Assembly (NCBI GenBank): GCA_027064245.1
Contig: JAMOPZ010000488.1
Location: 1 to 5,151 of the forward strand
Source: Campylobacterales bacterium
GTDB lineage: Bacteria; Campylobacterota; Campylobacteria; Campylobacterales; Arcobacteraceae
DNA: 5,151 nt
Reading direction: 5' to 3'
Both the position numbers and the translations under genes were made by a program. Of this stretch, positions 4,104 through 5,151 are shown piece by piece. How positions within the stretch are numbered: position 1 is the first letter of the stretch; each line of letters opens with the position of its first letter. A model generated the notes under the pieces. It did not search any database. It saw nothing but the letters and a program-made list of their open reading frames with translations, and was not told the DNA's origin.

Positions 4104-5151
4104 TTATTCCCCCTTTTTTGTCATATAGTGTTCTGTTGCGACTAGCCTATCTTTATCGACTTGATGTCCTAGTATGTCAGATTTATAGTCAATTTCCTCT
4201 CTGTCTGTTCCATCTCTTAACCCATATTCACGGTATGCTAAATCTGCATATATTTCTCTTAAATCGTGATAAGTGTATTTAAGCCCTGTAAGGTTCTTCA
4301 ATGCTCTATTGAAAATATGATTATATTTACTGTTTACTTTTTGATTATTCATACCTTTTGTATCAATATCCTTTCTTATTTGAGTTAGTAATTTATTTAA
4401 GAACTCAATATCGTTATCAAGTGTAACGGCTGGTATTTCAACTTCATCACTTCCTTTTTTAGCTATACCTTTGAAATACCATTTATCTTCTTTTTTTACT
4501 AGTGATAGAGTTTTTAAAATCTCTGTAATTCTGCGACCTGTAACTAAGGCTAAATATGCCGTAAATAGATAAGCTCTAGCTCTTGCTACCGTCTGTTGTT
4601 TTGCTATTGGTAAACCTGCTTTCTTCCATTGTTCTATTGTTGCGTTTTCTCCTAATTTTAAAGCTATCTCACATTGTTTTTTTAATTTTGCTATTAAATT
4701 CTTTATCTCTTCTAACGAGAAAGTTTCTTTATCTTTTAATTTCTCTATAACTTTTTTAGTGTCTGATTTAGTTATTCTCTCATACACATCCGATGGAATT
4801 GAAAAAAGCTCTAAGGCATAATCTTGAAATTGATTATCTACTTCTTTTATAATACCTCTCATATCTGCATAGTATCTTGCTACAGTCTTTATTTTTCTCC
4901 CACCCATCCAGCAGTAAGGGATAAACTTAGAAATCACTTTTGCAGTATCTCTTTTGTCCTCACACTCACTAAGTTCTTTTTTAAATAGTTCTTTTACATC
5001 ATTTGCATTTTCAACATTGTAAAATATTTTAATCATATCTTTTAATGATGTTTCATCTTGTGGCATATTCTCTTTAATAGACTTTTCTATATCTTGCTTT
5101 AAAGCAATTGAAACATCTTCTGCAACATCATCACTATTAATATCAATATAT
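4104..5151 (-). CDS. Tyrosine-recombinase-fold protein, telomere resolvase (protelomerase)-like; N-terminus outside window
   Basis: The frame is open to the right edge; at least 348 residues exist, 320 of them from the first visible Met at 5066, the numbering used here. The catalytic set is visible: Arg in LALVTGRRITEIL (R179), a Lys in FKGIAKKG (K203/K204), HDLR (H267, R270), LGH (H301) and HY (Y314). Several features favour hairpin telomere resolvases over integrases. The second Arg is followed by IYADLAY instead of HTFAT. R270 to H301 spans 31 residues, against about 23 in XerC/D. H301 to Y314 spans 13, against about 9. A segment of the form VNSKYNHIFNRALKNL precedes the HDLR box, and a helical region with KTVARYYADMRGII (60-73) resembles the family's core-binding part. 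Known members are about 440-630 residues. Telomere resolvases cut a palindromic junction and reseal each strand as a hairpin. An atypical integrase remains possible. The protein ends only six residues after the nucleophile. Confidence 0.65.
   Translation of the reverse strand, partial: YIDINSDDVAEDVSIALKQDIEKSIKENMPQDETSLKDMIKIFYNVENANDVKELFKKELSECEDKRDTAKVISKFIPYCWMGGRKIKTVARYYADMRGIIKEVDNQFQDYALELFSIPSDVYERITKSDTKKVIEKLKDKETFSLEEIKNLIAKLKKQCEIALKLGENATIEQWKKAGLPIAKQQTVARARAYLFTAYLALVTGRRITEILKTLSLVKKEDKWYFKGIAKKGSDEVEIPAVTLDNDIEFLNKLLTQIRKDIDTKGMNNQKVNSKYNHIFNRALKNLTGLKYTYHDLREIYADLAYREYGLRDGTDREEIDYKSDILGHQVDKDRLVATEHYMTKKGE
4107..4119 (-). promoter_or_regulatory. Ribosome binding site of the gpU-like gene inside the recombinase 3' end
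   Basis: On the minus strand AAAAAAGGGGGAA precedes TAAATG. The purine-rich AAGG lies about 8 bases from the ATG and within the last recombinase codons, which favours coupled translation of the two genes. Confidence 0.6.

Noticed and set aside
4104..5151. Ordinary XerC/D or lambda-type integrase
   Set aside because: Not excluded, but motif spacings and the IYADLAY segment fit telomere resolvases better; kept as the stated alternative.

Overview
The window is AT-rich (roughly 30% G+C by eye) and looks like part of a prophage, or plasmid-like phage, of a low-GC Gram-negative host. The TATAAT-type -10 boxes with T-rich upstream DNA and no clear -35, and the style of the proteins, suggest Campylobacterota (Arcobacter or Sulfurimonas relatives). 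This assignment is an inference; no host marker gene is present.

Layout. (1) Positions 1-2853, plus strand: a compact replication operon. It holds the C-terminal part of an SF3-type helicase (open at the left edge), a Toprim/CHC2-like primase and a small MerR/excisionase-type helix-turn-helix protein, with junctions of one base or less. (2) Positions 2854-3336: a gene-poor but densely structured region. It contains an almost perfectly paired three-way-junction element with an extended -10 promoter pointing into it on the minus strand. Next comes a plus-strand promoter and a leader that can fold to hide a Shine-Dalgarno sequence. A 27-residue one-helix membrane peptide follows, then a plus-strand terminator-like hairpin. 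A second minus-strand extended -10 box could drive an antisense RNA across the 3' half of the peptide mRNA. (3) Positions 3337-5151, minus strand: a tyrosine-recombinase-fold protein (open at the right edge) that looks more like a hairpin telomere resolvase (protelomerase) than an ordinary integrase, then a P2 gpU-like tail protein, then an unknown 119-residue protein. The last two have strong ribosome binding sites and tight spacing, so this is a second operon.

How it may fit together. Helicase plus primase suggest self-driven DNA replication. A telomere resolvase would suit a phage whose lysogen is a linear plasmid with hairpin ends, as known for N15, PY54, phiKO2 and the myoviruses VP882, VHML and phiHAP-1. 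The gpU-like protein points to a contractile, P2-like tail. The island between the two operons resembles a type I toxin-antitoxin locus, as found on Bacillus prophages (txpA/ratA, bsrG/SR4), but with a peptide I do not recognise. No convincing telomere-resolution palindrome, tRNA, CRISPR array or insertion sequence was seen.
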